DNA of 64,000 nt from Sphingomonas insulae (GCF_010450875.1 NZ_CP048422.1:427001-491000), one strand, 5' to 3'; counted from the first letter of the stretch, positions 1 through 9,900 are shown. The notes: a model not told the origin generated them from the sequence alone. Translations and numbers: made by a program.

Positions 1-1
1 C

Positions 2-280
2 GAGGCGATGGGCCTCATCACCGGCGCCTATGACGCCAAGGCCGAAGGCTTCGCGCCCGGCGGGATCTCGCTGCACAATCTGATGGCGGGTCATGGTCCC
101 GACCTCGCCAGCTGGCAGGGCGCGTCCGCGGCCGACCTGAAGCCGCACAAGATCGAGGGGACGATGGCGTTCATGCTGGAAAGCTGCTGGCCGTACAGGC
201 CGACCCGCTACGCACTGGAGCACAGCCAGCTCGACTACGATGCGGTGTGGGCGGACTTCCCCAAGGCGAGGTTGCCGTGA
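2..280 (+). CDS. hmgA: Homogentisate 1,2-dioxygenase, C-terminal part (5' end outside window)
   Basis: The last 92 codons of homogentisate 1,2-dioxygenase, the cytoplasmic non-haem iron enzyme that opens the homogentisate ring to maleylacetoacetate in tyrosine and phenylalanine catabolism. The fragment begins [13 protein letters not shown] and carries the C-terminal [15 protein letters not shown] segment; the His of AGHGPD corresponds to the last iron ligand of the family. The frame is open to the window edge, so the gene starts upstream. Its TGA overlaps the GTG of the next gene (GTGA), which implies translational coupling with the isomerase of the same pathway. Identification is confident from the conserved C-terminus. 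Confidence 0.93.
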   Translation, partial: EAMGLITGAYDAKAEGFAPGGISLHNLMAGHGPDLASWQGASAADLKPHKIEGTMAFMLESCWPYRPTRYALEHSQLDYDAVWADFPKARLP

Positions 281-906
281 TCCTGCACGGCTATTGGCGG
301 TCGGGCGCGGCGTATCGCGTGCGGATCGCCCTGACGCTGAAGGCGCTGGCGTACGAGCAGGTCAACCATGACCTGCGCACCGGCGGACAGGCCGACCCGG
401 CCTATGCCGCGCTCAACCCGCAGCGGCTGGTGCCGGCGCTGGAGGTGGACGGGCTGGTGCTGACGCAGAGCGTCGCGATCCTCGAATGGCTCGAAGACCG
501 GTTCCCCGAGCCTGCGCTGCTGCCCCCGGACGCCGATGGGCGCGCGATCGTGCGCAGCATGGTGCAGGCGATCGTCACCGACGTACATCCGCTCCACAAC
601 CTGCGCACGCTGAAGGCGCTGCGGCAGGATATCGGCGCGTCCGAAGACCAGATGAATGCCTGGATGGCGCGCTGGATGACCGACGGGTTCGCCGCGCTGG
701 AAACGCTGATCGCGCGGCATGGCGATGGCTTCGCCTATGGCGCGACGCCGACGCTGGCCGATTGCGTCGTCGTGCCGGCGCTCTATTCGGCGGAGCGATT
801 CGGGGTCGATACCGCACCTTATCCGCGGCTGGTCGCGGCCGGTGCGCGGACCGCAAACCTGGCCGAAGCCGCGCACCCCACCCGCCAGCCCGACGCCGAC
901 CGGTGA
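277..906 (+). CDS. maiA: Maleylacetoacetate isomerase (zeta-class GST)
   Basis: A 209-residue zeta-class glutathione transferase fold protein that would isomerise maleylacetoacetate to fumarylacetoacetate with glutathione in the cytoplasm. The N-terminal thioredoxin-like half has the [17 protein letters not shown] glutathione-site motif (SSASYRVRIAL in the better known members), followed by [10 protein letters not shown] and a Q/E-rich helix with [12 protein letters not shown]. Length fits the family (about 210). I chose GTG 277 because it overlaps the hmgA stop by GTGA and gives the usual N-terminus; the frame is open upstream but a longer start would not fit. Fumarylacetoacetase, the next step, is not in the window. 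Confidence 0.92.
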   Translation: MILHGYWRSGAAYRVRIALTLKALAYEQVNHDLRTGGQADPAYAALNPQRLVPALEVDGLVLTQSVAILEWLEDRFPEPALLPPDADGRAIVRSMVQAIVTDVHPLHNLRTLKALRQDIGASEDQMNAWMARWMTDGFAALETLIARHGDGFAYGATPTLADCVVVPALYSAERFGVDTAPYPRLVAAGARTANLAEAAHPTRQPDADR

Positions 907-1259
907 GCGAACGGCTGACCGCGACGCCGGCGGGGGTCGCGCTGGCGCCGCTGACCGACATCGCCGACGGCAAGGCGCGCAACTTCGTCCTCCAGATGCG
1001 GGCCGGGCGGTTCCACGGCTTCGTGGTGCGGCAGGGGGACGCGGCGGTCGGCTATGTCGATCGCTGTCCGCATGCCGGCGTCCCGCTGGCGCAGCAGCTG
1101 GACGATTACCTCAGCCCCGGCGGCGACCTGATCGCATGCAGCTGGCATGGCGCGTTGTTCCGCATCGACGACGGGCTGTGCGTCGGCGGGCCATGCGCGG
1201 GCCAGCATCTGACGGCATGGCCGGTGACCGTCACGAACGGGATCGTCACCACCGCCTGA
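903..1259 (+). CDS. Rieske [2Fe-2S] ferredoxin-like protein
   Basis: A 118-residue small Rieske protein. It has the two-part cluster motif CPHAGVPL (C-x-H) and CSWHGALF (C-x2-H) and little else, so it is a stand-alone ferredoxin or electron-transfer partner rather than an oxygenase subunit. Start GTG 903 overlaps the maiA stop by GTGA, making it the third coupled gene of the homogentisate operon. Its role there is unknown to me: it could feed electrons to an upstream oxygenase of the aromatic pathway, or be a passenger. Cytoplasmic, no signal peptide. Confidence 0.85.
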   Translation: MSERLTATPAGVALAPLTDIADGKARNFVLQMRAGRFHGFVVRQGDAAVGYVDRCPHAGVPLAQQLDDYLSPGGDLIACSWHGALFRIDDGLCVGGPCAGQHLTAWPVTVTNGIVTTA

Positions 1260-1298
1260 CGTGATACACCTGCTGCTCTTTGGCGAGGGAGGCAGGAC

Positions 1299-2264
1299 AT
1301 GCAGAGCGGCACGCGGTGGACCCTGGGAACGTTGCTGGGCAGTGCCGCACTGACCGCCGCGGGCGGGCTGGGCCTGTCGTTCTATTCCGACCGCATCGCC
1401 CGCGAGGCGGAGCGGCTGGTGCCGCAGGATGGCCGCCACGTGCAGGTCGACGGCGCCCGGCTGCACTATGTCGATCGTGGCAGCGGACCGGCGATCGTAA
1501 TGATCCACGGCCTGGCAGGACAGCTGCGCAACTTCAGCTATGCGATGCTGGAACCGCTCGCCCGCGACCATCGCGTGCTGCTGGTCGACCGGCCCGGTTC
1601 CGGCTATTCGACCGCCGACGACGATGGCGAGCCGAACATCGTCGAACAGGCCGCGATCATCGCGCGCTTCATCGAGACGCTGGGGCTGGATCGGCCATTG
1701 CTGGTCGGCCACTCGCTCGGCGGCGCGGTGGCGCTGGCGCTGGCGCTGGACCGGCCGGACCTCGTCCGCGGGCTGGCCCTGATCGCGCCGCTGAGCCAGC
1801 CGCAGGACGACGTGCCGGAGGCGTTCAAGGGCCTTGCCGCCATCCCGCCGACGATGCGCCGGCTGATGGCGCGGACGCTGGGGACGCCGATGAGCCGCCT
1901 GACCGCGGAGCGCACGCTGCAGGCGGTGTTCGCGCCGGAGACACCGCCGGCCGATTTCGCCACGCGTGGCGGCGGTGCGCTGGCGCAGCGGCCCGATGCG
2001 ATCGCGGCGGCGGCGGCCGACCTGGCGGCGGCGCATGCCGACATGGGCGCGCTCGCCGCGCGCTATGCGACGCTGGCCGTCCCGACCGCCATCCTGTTCG
2101 GTCGCGACGATGCCATTCTGTCCGCATCGCTGCACGGCGAGACCACCGCCGCCATGATCCCCGCCGCCCGGATCACGATCATTCCCGGCGGTCACATGAT
2201 TCCGGTGACCGCACCCGAGGCGACGATACGCTTCGTCGCCGATGCCTCCGCGCGATGCGCCTAG
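1299..2264 (+). CDS. Alpha/beta-fold hydrolase, membrane-anchored
   Basis: A 321-residue alpha/beta hydrolase of the haloperoxidase/epoxide-hydrolase-like branch. Seen: an N-terminal hydrophobic stretch (about residues 7-29) that probably anchors or exports it, the oxyanion loop MIHGLAG (68-74), the nucleophile elbow GHSLGG with Ser139, an acid in FGRDDA and a C-terminal His in GGHMIPVTAPE. ATG 1299 has GGGAGG a few bases upstream. It stands just behind the homogentisate operon (40-bp gap) but nothing in the sequence ties it to that pathway. Substrate unknown; esterase or lipase-like are the reasonable guesses. Confidence 0.85.
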   Translation: MQSGTRWTLGTLLGSAALTAAGGLGLSFYSDRIAREAERLVPQDGRHVQVDGARLHYVDRGSGPAIVMIHGLAGQLRNFSYAMLEPLARDHRVLLVDRPGSGYSTADDDGEPNIVEQAAIIARFIETLGLDRPLLVGHSLGGAVALALALDRPDLVRGLALIAPLSQPQDDVPEAFKGLAAIPPTMRRLMARTLGTPMSRLTAERTLQAVFAPETPPADFATRGGGALAQRPDAIAAAAADLAAAHADMGALAARYATLAVPTAILFGRDDAILSASLHGETTAAMIPAARITIIPGGHMIPVTAPEATIRFVADASARCA

Positions 2265-2782
2265 ACGGGCTTCAGGCCCGTCGCGAAGCGCCGCGCATTG
2301 GCGACGTAGGTGGCCGCAGACAGGCGCAGGCCCGCGATCTCCGCATCGGTCAGCGCACGCAGCACGCGCGCCGGCGCGCCGACGATCAGCGATCCGTCGG
2401 GGAAGGTCTTGCCTTCGGTCACCAGCGCGTTCGCGCCCACGATGCTGTCGGCGCCGATCACCGCATTATTAAGGATGGTCGCCCCCATGCCGATCAGGCT
2501 GTTGTCGCCGATGGTCGCGCCATGGACGATGGCATGGTGGCCGATCGTGACACCACTACCGATCGACGTCGGCACGCCGGGGTCGGCATGGATCATCGCG
2601 CCGTCCTGCACATTGCTGTCCGCGCCGATCACGATCGGATCATTGTCGCCGCGCAGTACCGCGCCGAACCACACCGATGCGCGGTGCCGTAACAGGACGC
2701 GGCCGATCACATGCGCGCCGGGCGCGATGTACACGTCGTCCTCCAACAGGGGTGCGACCCCGTCCAGCGCATAGCAGGTCAT
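2261..2782 (-). CDS. Gamma-carbonic anhydrase family hexapeptide-repeat protein
   Basis: A 173-residue left-handed beta-helix protein of the gamma-carbonic anhydrase / PaaY-YrdA family. It shows repeated hexapeptide turns (VIGRVLL, IGSGVTIGHHAIVHG, IGDNSLIGMG) and three His residues in the usual zinc positions (MIHAD and GHHAIVHG), so metal binding looks intact. A short helical tail follows. ATG 2782 is preceded by AGGAG; the open frame runs further upstream but that extension looks non-coding. It converges with the hydrolase on the plus strand and overlaps its end by 4 bp. Real substrate of this family in bacteria is often unknown. Confidence 0.88.
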   Translation of the reverse strand: MTCYALDGVAPLLEDDVYIAPGAHVIGRVLLRHRASVWFGAVLRGDNDPIVIGADSNVQDGAMIHADPGVPTSIGSGVTIGHHAIVHGATIGDNSLIGMGATILNNAVIGADSIVGANALVTEGKTFPDGSLIVGAPARVLRALTDAEIAGLRLSAATYVANARRFATGLKPV

Positions 2783-3022
2783 GGCGTTTCTCCTGATGAT
2801 CCGGCGGCTTATCGCGAACCGCGCCGCCAGTCGAATATCCTGCGTCGCAACCGCCAGACGACGTGGCCCGTGACAGCGGGACACATCGCCGCTAGCGTAA
2901 CGGAATCGTTCGTCCGCATCTGCCGTAAGGCAGCCGCCGGCCGGAACGGTACCAAACGTCACGGCTTGATTTCGGACTATGTCCGGTTATGCCGTGCTGC
3001 GTTTTACGGGAGCGACGACGAC

Positions 3023-3502
3023 ATGGATGCCGGACTACGCCAACAGACTGTCGCTGGTCAGCACGGCAGGGAAACCGGTGGCAACACGATCGCCGCCATG
3101 GCCGCATCGCCCATGGTCGAGGGACAGGGCGAGCGCGATGCGACGCTGGCGCAGCTCGCCCGCAGCATCGCATCCGCCCGGCGCAAGCTGGGTACCCACC
3201 TGGAAGCGTCGCTGTTCGCCAATCCCGGTCTCGACATCATGTTGTTCCTGTTTGCCGAGGGGCTGAACGGCGCGACGGTGACCACCAACGCCTGCTGTGC
3301 CGCCGCCGGCGTACCGCGCACCACGGCGCTGCGCTGGATCAAGCTGCTGCAGGATCGCGGGCTGGTGAACGGCAGCGACGACATCAGCGACCGCCGCGTC
3401 ACGATGCTGGCATTGAGCGCGCATGGCCGCAGCACGATCCGCACGTGGCTGGACGAGATCGTCGCACTGCCGCTCGCCCGGCCCGACATGCAGGATCGCT
3501 GA
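3023..3502 (+). CDS. MarR-like winged-helix transcriptional regulator
   Basis: A 159-residue DNA-binding protein. The central region TNACCAAAGVPRTTALRWIK is a helix-turn-helix followed by LLQDRGLVNGSDDISDRRVT, the recognition helix and wing of MarR-type proteins with the characteristic DRR. An N-terminal helix (LAQLARSIASARRKL) would help dimerise. ATG 3023 has GGGAG about ten bases upstream. It is divergent from the carbonic anhydrase-like gene across about 240 bp. No effector or target can be read from the sequence. Confidence 0.8.
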   Translation: MDAGLRQQTVAGQHGRETGGNTIAAMAASPMVEGQGERDATLAQLARSIASARRKLGTHLEASLFANPGLDIMLFLFAEGLNGATVTTNACCAAAGVPRTTALRWIKLLQDRGLVNGSDDISDRRVTMLALSAHGRSTIRTWLDEIVALPLARPDMQDR

Positions 3503-3823
3503 TCGGGCAGCAGCGCCGCAAGGCGATCGACGGTAAGGTGGCGACTTGCCCCGCTGCGTCGACGACCGGCGAACACCCCGGAGACCGCGCGTAGACCGGC
3601 ACGCGCAGGGCGCTTCGCATCGCGGCGTCGCACGTGAAGCCGATAGCCGTCGATCGTGGCCGACGGCGCCCGGCACCGAGGATCACGCCCCTTTTCGGAC
3701 GTCGGCATGGTATCACCCATTTGTCGCCCTGGCCGTTCCCGTAGCGCGACGATCGTGCGCGCCGGCCGTGACAGCGCGCGCCGATCCGCTATCGTGTCGT
3801 CCTGACGACAAGGACATGCGACC
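3503..3823 (+). other. Intergenic stretch of 321 bp, no gene
   Basis: I see no open frame with coding character on either strand here. The only structure I can support is a short perfect inverted repeat near its right end (listed separately) next to the ribosome binding site of the following gene. Confidence 0.6.
3795..3810 (+). promoter_or_regulatory. Perfect 7-bp inverted repeat beside a start codon
   Basis: TGTCGTC-ct-GACGACA forms a perfect palindrome, ending at the AAGGA ribosome binding site (3810-3814) of the gene starting at 3824. It could be an operator or a small mRNA hairpin that limits translation. No matching second copy was noticed. Confidence 0.35.
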
Positions 3824-4339
3824 ATGACGATGGCTGGGCTGACGATGGCAGGGTGGATCGCGAGCCTCGCGCTGGCGCCGCCGATGCAGGCCGGGGCGGC
3901 GACGCCCTGCACCCCGCCGCCATTGCCGGCGGCGCTTGCCGGCTGGGAGCCGGGCGTTGCCGTGGCGGCGGGAACCGGCGCGGCCGGCGCGCCGATGCTC
4001 ACCATCGGCGGCGGTGCACGCGCGACGCTCGTCGCGACCAACACGCTTCGTTATGCGCACGCCCCGGACAAGGCCGCAGCACCGGGCAGCTTCGGCGGCC
4101 TGTTCGCCTTTACCGTCGCACGGGCCGGCCGATATCGGGTGGCGCTGGGCGGCGGGGCATGGATCGACGTCGTGCAGGGCGACCGCGCGCTGATATCCGT
4201 CGCGCACGATCATGGCCCCGCCTGTTCGCCGATCCGCAAGATGGTCGATTTCGACCTCACGCCCGGTCGCTACCTGCTCCAGGTCAGCGGTAGCAAGACG
4301 CGGGCATTGCCGTTGATGGTGGCGACGGTAGCGCGTTGA
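3824..4339 (+). CDS. Exported protein of unknown function
   Basis: A 171-residue protein with an N-terminal signal peptide (hydrophobic core GWIASLALAPPMQAGAA, about residues 11-27). The mature part is beta-rich: a segment ending FAFTVARAGRYRVALGGGAWIDVV resembles carbohydrate-binding or jelly-roll-like small domains, and the end LTPGRYLLQVSGS repeats that pattern. Two Cys residues in the mature part (ATPCTP and PACSPI) could form a disulfide. I cannot assign a function. ATG 3824 has AAGGA nine bases upstream. Its TGA overlaps the ATG of the M20 peptidase by one base, so the two are co-translated. Confidence 0.75.
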   Translation: MTMAGLTMAGWIASLALAPPMQAGAATPCTPPPLPAALAGWEPGVAVAAGTGAAGAPMLTIGGGARATLVATNTLRYAHAPDKAAAPGSFGGLFAFTVARAGRYRVALGGGAWIDVVQGDRALISVAHDHGPACSPIRKMVDFDLTPGRYLLQVSGSKTRALPLMVATVAR

Positions 4340-5676
4340 TGCTGGCGCTGCTCCTGCCTTTGCTTCTGGCTGCGCCTGCCCCTGCCCCCGTTGCCGCAGA
4401 TCCGGCGCCGCGCCTGACGACATCGGAAGCGCGGATGGCGGCGACGGTCGACGCCGAATACGAGCGGTCGGTCGCGCTGCTCGAGCGGCTGGTCAACCAG
4501 AACAGCGGCACGATGAACCTGCCGGGCGTGGCGAAGGTCGGCGCGATGATGACCGAGCAGCTGCGCGGGCTGGGCTTTACGGTGACGTGGAAGCCGTTGC
4601 CGCAGACCGGCCGTGCCGGCCACGTCATCGCCGTGCATGCCGGCAAGGGCGGCACCAAGCGGTTGTTGCTGATCGGCCATCTGGACACGGTGTTCGAAGC
4701 GGATTCGCCCTTCCAGCGTTTCGTCCGCCATGGCGAGGAGGCGAGCGGCCCCGGTGCGGGCGACGACAAGGGTGGCATGGTCGTGATGCTCGCCGCGTTG
4801 CGCGCGATGCAGGCCGCCGGCACGCTGAAGACGGCCAATATCGAGATCGTCCTGACCGGCGACGAAGAGGATTCGGGCGATCCGGTCGCGATCGCCCGAG
4901 CCGACCTGATCGCCGCGGGCAAGCGCGCCGACGTCGCGCTGGATTTCGAGGGGCTGGCGGTGGAGGATGGCCGCGACATGGGGTCGATCGCGCGACGATC
5001 CGTCAACGACTGGACGCTGGCGGTCACCGGCAAGAGCGGCCACAGTTCGCGGATCTTCAGCGAGGCGTTCGGCGATGGAGCGGCGAACGAGGCGGCGCGC
5101 ATCCTGGCCGCGTTCCGCACGCAGCTGCCCGAACCCAATCTCACGTTCAACACCGGCCTGCTCGCCGCGGGCGTCACCGCCGCGATCGATACCGGCGGAT
5201 CGAAGGCGACCGCGCAGGGCAAGAGCAACATCATCCCCGCGCAGGCGATCGCGAGCGGGGATTTCCGCACGCTGAGCGAGGAGCAGACGCAGCGCGTGCG
5301 GACGAAGATGACCGCCATCGTCGCGGACCATGCACCCGGCACCGATGCGACCATCACGTTCAAGAGCGGTTATCCGGCGATGGCACCGACCGCCGGGAAC
5401 CAGGCGCTGCTGGCGCGGCTGAACGGGGTCAATCGCGACCTGGGGCTGGCGGAGATGCCGGCGCTCGATCCGTTGAAGCGGGGTGCCGGCGACATTTCGT
5501 GGGTCGCCGCCGACGTCGACGGGCTGGTCGGGCTCGGCACCGCCAGCCGGGGCGATCATACGCCGGACGAGGTCGTCGACCTCGCCTCGATCCGCCGCCA
5601 GGCCAAGCGCGCCGCGATCCTGATGTCGCGCCTGAGCGCCGAGCGCCGCTCGGCAGGGTCGCGCGCGGCGCATTGA
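4339..5676 (+). CDS. M20 family metallopeptidase (glutamate carboxypeptidase-like), exported
   Basis: A 445-residue M20/M28-type zinc exopeptidase with a signal peptide (MLALLLPLLLAAPAPAPVAA). Dinuclear metal site residues are visible: His114 and Asp116 in IGHLDTV, Asp142/143 in GAGDDKGG, and the catalytic pair Glu176-Glu177 in GDEEDSG; the second-metal His would be near the C-terminus in GDHTPDE. The dimerisation domain lies between. The protein is closest in pattern to carboxypeptidase G2-type glutamate carboxypeptidases. ATG 4339 overlaps the preceding stop (TGATG); a TTG three bases earlier is possible. Periplasmic peptide or folate-conjugate hydrolysis is inference. Confidence 0.88.
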   Translation: MLALLLPLLLAAPAPAPVAADPAPRLTTSEARMAATVDAEYERSVALLERLVNQNSGTMNLPGVAKVGAMMTEQLRGLGFTVTWKPLPQTGRAGHVIAVHAGKGGTKRLLLIGHLDTVFEADSPFQRFVRHGEEASGPGAGDDKGGMVVMLAALRAMQAAGTLKTANIEIVLTGDEEDSGDPVAIARADLIAAGKRADVALDFEGLAVEDGRDMGSIARRSVNDWTLAVTGKSGHSSRIFSEAFGDGAANEAARILAAFRTQLPEPNLTFNTGLLAAGVTAAIDTGGSKATAQGKSNIIPAQAIASGDFRTLSEEQTQRVRTKMTAIVADHAPGTDATITFKSGYPAMAPTAGNQALLARLNGVNRDLGLAEMPALDPLKRGAGDISWVAADVDGLVGLGTASRGDHTPDEVVDLASIRRQAKRAAILMSRLSAERRSAGSRAAH

Positions 5677-5721
5677 TCTCCACGACAATGTGCAGCGCCG
5701 CCGTTCCGCAGCGCGCGGGCG

Positions 5722-5949
5722 TCAGCGCCGGACGATCGGGTGGCTGACGCGCAGTTCGTCGGCGAGGCGTTCTACGGTATCGTTCTCGCCGGCGGACCCG
5801 GTCGGGGTCAGCGACCAGTTGCAATGCGGATGGGTGGCGGTGTCGTAGACCTTGATATCGCCCAATACGAGCCGCCAGCGTCGCCGGTTGCCGCCGGCGC
5901 GGCGGACGAGCGTGGACAGAAACAGGTCTTGAAGTTCGCCGCTGGTCAT
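5722..5949 (-). CDS. Small conserved-looking protein, unknown
   Basis: A 75-residue basic protein (MTSGELQDLFLSTLVRRAGG to VSHPIVRR). It has a mixed composition with VLGDIKVYDTATHPHCNW in the middle and no signal peptide or membrane segment. The start is placed at ATG 5949, preceded by AAGGGCGG. It sits between the M20 peptidase and the esterase, in its own short transcription unit. I have the impression of a small protein found in other sphingomonads, but cannot name a function. Confidence 0.6.
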   Translation of the reverse strand: MTSGELQDLFLSTLVRRAGGNRRRWRLVLGDIKVYDTATHPHCNWSLTPTGSAGENDTVERLADELRVSHPIVRR

Positions 5950-5995
5950 CGCGCCGCCCTTAACGATCGGCGCCGGTGGAGGAAAGCGCGGCCCG

Positions 5996-6952
5996 TCAGC
6001 CCAGGCCGTGGCTTCGCGCCCAGCCTTCGAACAGGGTCGGCCACGCCGCGGCAGGCTTGCCGGCGACGCCGCGCAGGCCGAACCCGTGGCCACCGGTCGC
6101 GAACAGATGCGTGTCGACCGACACGCCCGCGCGCCTGAGCGCGGCGCGCCATTCGAGCGTGTTGCCGACATTGACCGCCGGATCATCCTCGGCATGGACC
6201 AGGAAGCAGGGCGGCGTACGCACGGAGACGTTGCGGGCGGGGCTGTGCGCCGCTTCCAGCGCCGGTGACGCCGCGGTGCCGAGCAACAGGTCGCGCGACC
6301 CGGCATGGGCGAGCGGACGGGTCATCGACTGGACCGCATAGATGGGTGCGAAGAGATCCGGCCGTGCATCGAGCCGGTCGGCGGCATCCAGAGGCGTATA
6401 GGTCCGCACTGCATGGCGCGTGGCGAGATCACCGCAGACATGGCCGCCGGCGGAAAAGCCCATCGCCGCGACGCGATCGGTCCGGATGCCGTAATCGCGG
6501 GCGCGGGACCGGATCAGCCGCATCGCCCGCTGCGCATCGGACAATGCGACATCGGGTCCCGCCGCCCAGCCATCGCCGGGCAGACGATAGAAGAGCACGA
6601 ACACCGTCCAGCCGCGCGCACCGAGCCAGCGTCCGACCTCGAACCCCTCCTTGTCGATCACCACCCGCGCGTAGCCGCCGCCGGGCGCGACCAGCAGCGC
6701 CGACCCGTTGGCGCGTGCGGGCCGGAACACCGCCAGCCGTGGCCGGGCGATATGGACCATCGCACGGTCGGCGCGCGCCGGATCGGTGCTGCGTTTGATC
6801 ACCGCTTCGGCCGGCGGTACCGCGGGCATGCCCGGCGGAACGCCCGGCCACAGATCGATGGTTTCGCCGGGATCGGGCAGGGCCGCCGCCGGCGCGCCCG
6901 CCGCAATGCCGGCGGCAAGCGTGCCGAGCAGCGCCTGCCGCCGGTCGATCAT
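5996..6952 (-). CDS. Tat-exported alpha/beta hydrolase, acetylesterase-like
   Basis: A 318-residue alpha/beta hydrolase with an N-terminal Tat-like signal (DRRQALLGTLAAGIAAGAPA). Seen: APGGGYARVVIDKEG oxyanion region, nucleophile Ser in GFSAGGH, acid in HAEDDPAVN, and catalytic His in GGHGFGLRG. This architecture matches the BnaC/xylan-acetylesterase-like group found in polysaccharide loci. ATG 6952 overlaps the stop of the TonB-dependent receptor (TGATG), so receptor and esterase are translationally coupled and presumably serve the same glycan: removing acetyl groups from pectin is the natural inference. The last residues follow the typical family length. Confidence 0.85.
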   Translation of the reverse strand: MIDRRQALLGTLAAGIAAGAPAAALPDPGETIDLWPGVPPGMPAVPPAEAVIKRSTDPARADRAMVHIARPRLAVFRPARANGSALLVAPGGGYARVVIDKEGFEVGRWLGARGWTVFVLFYRLPGDGWAAGPDVALSDAQRAMRLIRSRARDYGIRTDRVAAMGFSAGGHVCGDLATRHAVRTYTPLDAADRLDARPDLFAPIYAVQSMTRPLAHAGSRDLLLGTAASPALEAAHSPARNVSVRTPPCFLVHAEDDPAVNVGNTLEWRAALRRAGVSVDTHLFATGGHGFGLRGVAGKPAAAWPTLFEGWARSHGLG

Positions 6953-9900
6953 CACATCTTGATCCGGGCGCCGGCCAGGAAGGTGCGCCCGAAGTGATTG
7001 TATTCGTAGTTGCGGTTCGCCTGAAGATCGACGTAGCGATCGCGATACTGGTCGGTGAGATTGGTCCCTTCCAGCGACACTTCGATGTTCGGGGTCAGCT
7101 TGTAGCGCAGCGACGCATCGACGTTGATCGTCTTGTTATAGCCCTCGAACAGATTGCCGGTCGCGGACGCCGCATCGATATACGGGCTGCGATAGCTGAT
7201 CGAACCGCGCGCCGAAAATTTGGCGTCCTCGTAATACAGCGTGCCGTTGTAGGCGCGCTTCGACAGGCCGAACAGGGTCGCACGCTGCGTCACGTTGGGC
7301 AGGGCGCCAAGGACGCCGCCCGCGGTCACCACGGCGCCGGTCGCCGGGTTGACGACGCCGCGCGACACCGTCGTCGCCGGTCCGCCCTGCGTATAGCCGG
7401 CCGACGAGCCGACGAAGGTCGCGTTCGCCAGGAAGCCGAAGTTCCGCAGGAAGCCCGGCAGGAAGCGGAAGGTCGATTGCAGCGCGATCTCCATCCCCTT
7501 CAGCGACGCACCGGTGCCGTTGATCGGCTGGGTGATCGTCCACAGCTGGCCTTCCGGATTCTGTGCGGCCGGCGAGCTTGCCGGGATGACCGACAGCGGC
7601 AATCCGGTCGATGCGAACGTGCCGCTGCGCGGTTGCGAGACGGTGAAGCTTTCGATGTTCTTCTTGAACAACGCGACCGACAGGATCGATTGCGGGGCGA
7701 AGTAATATTCCGCCGACAGATCGAACGCGGTCGCGCGGAACGGTTCCAGCTGCGGATTGCCGAAGGTGACGCGGTAGTTAAACCCGTCGACCGAGCCGCC
7801 CGGCGTCAGGCTGCCGAGCGAGGGGCGGGTGATGACCTTGCTGATCGCACCGCGCACGATGACCTGGTCGGTCGGGAACAGCGCGACGTTGATCGCGGGC
7901 AGCCAGTCGTCATAGCTCCGCTCGACCGTGGCGGGCGTGTTGACCGTCGCGCCATTGACCGTCGACGACGACAGACCCGTCGATTTCTGCGCCGTGTGGA
8001 CGTAGCGCATGCCCGCATTGGCGGCATAGCGCAGGCCGAGCATATCGCCCTTCACGTCGAATTCGGCATAGCCGCCGGTCACCTCTTCGGACACGCTGCG
8101 GGTGTCGCCGACCAGCACCGATGCCGTCCGATTGTACAGGCCGGTATATTGTGCCGCCGCCGCGATGTTCGGAATCAGGAACTGCGAGGTCGCGCCGCTC
8201 GGCTGGCCGGCCTTGCCCAGGTTGAACAGCTCGCCAAGGTTGGTTGCCGGGAAGCCATAGACGCCGGTCGGCCCGATATTGGAGCTGGCGGTGCAGGTGA
8301 TCGTGCCGAGCACGACGTCGCGTCCGCCCGCGGTCGGACAGACGACCGCATCGCGTGAGAAGCCCTTGGTATCGAACGCGAAACGCCGATACAGCCCGCC
8401 CGCCTTGATCTGGAAGCCTTCGGTGACGTCCCATTCGGTGCGCAGTTGCGCTGTGCGGAAGTCGTTGACCGTTTCGGACGGGCGGTCGCGGATTTCGGCC
8501 AGCTGGAAGTTGGCGGCGTCGGTGACGCTGGTGCCGAAGCTGATGAGCGGACTGCGCGAGTTGGTATAGTCGTAGGTGAAGCCCTGCGCGTCGCGGTCGT
8601 CGAACACGAAGGTGGTTTCGACCGGGATCGTCGCATCGGATTTCGAATAGCCGCCGAGCAGCGTGAAGCGGAACCGGTCCGTCACGTCCTGATCCCAGCT
8701 GCCGCCGATCTGGTAGAATTCGGTCTGCGACCGGCGCAGATAATGTTCGGTGCGGACCCACGCATCGTTGATCGTCGCGGCGATCAGGTTGTTGTTCGAA
8801 TCGATCGTGTAGTTGCTGATGTCCATCTGCCGCTCGTTCGAGCGCAGCAGCACCTCGCCCCACTTTTCCTCCCGCGTTTCCTTGAAGCGCGAATAGAGGC
8901 CGTCGATCGACACCTTGGTCGAATCGCTGGGCGACCATTGCACGCTGCCGGTGATACCCAGCCGTTCGCGATCGTGGCGCACGGAGCCGTAGCGGGGAAT
9001 GCGCGGGTGGAAGGCAAGCGCGACCCGATCGCAGGTCGCATTGTTGGTATAGGCGCCGCCACGGTTGGGTGCGGTGAAGCACGGCGTGCCGCCGACCGAA
9101 TCGAACACGCCCTGCGCCCAGCGCACGGTGTTGTTGCCCAATTCGAAGTTGTTGGTCTTTTGATAGGCCGCCGAGACCGAGACGCCGAAGGTGCCGGCAT
9201 CGTTCTTGAACGACAGCAGCCCGGCAAGGCGTGGGCCGAAATTCTTGGAGAGGTCGTTATAGCTCGCCTGCGCCGACAATACGCCGGTGAAGCCGGTCTT
9301 GCCGCCCAGCGGATTGCCGGTGTTGAGGTCGACCACCGCGCCCAGCGATCCTTCGTCCAGGCTTGCTTCCGCCGTCTTGTGGACGACGATCGAATTGAAC
9401 AGTTCGGAAGCGAAGACGTTGAAATCGAAGGCGCGATCGCGGTTGGACGAGGCGCCGTCGGTCGACGTCGCGACGGTTTCCAGCCCGTTTACGCGCACGC
9501 GGGTGAATTGCGCGCCAAGACCGCGCACGGTGATCGCGCGGCCTTCGCCGGCGTCGCGCTGGATCGAGATGCCGGGAATGCGCTGCAGCGATTCGGCGAG
9601 GTTCTGATCGGGAAACTTTGCGATGTCCTCGGCGACGATCGCATCGACCGACGACACCGATTCACGCTTGACGTTGAGCGCGGCATCGAGGCTGCGGCGG
9701 AAGCCGGTGACGACGATGTCCGCACCGCTTTCGGTGCCGTCGGGCGCGGTGGTCTGCGCCTGGACGTCGGCACCGGGTTCGTCGGCGCCGCCAGCGGGAA
9801 CGACGGCGGTCTGCGCCGGTGCCGGATCGGTGTGCGGCGGGCTGCCGGGCTGGTCGGGCGTCGCGGGGATGGTGGCCGCCTGCGCAAAGGCGGCGGCGGG

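Noticed and set aside
819..2195. Long open frame on the minus strand over maiA, the Rieske gene and the hydrolase
   Set aside because: Arg/Gln-rich, no recognisable motif, and it covers three well supported plus-strand genes; a high-GC shadow.
3070..3083. GGAAACCGGTGGCA, a 12 of 14 match to the uronate operator
   Set aside because: It lies inside the MarR-like coding sequence, not in a promoter gap, and far from the uronate genes; probably chance in a GC-rich coding region.
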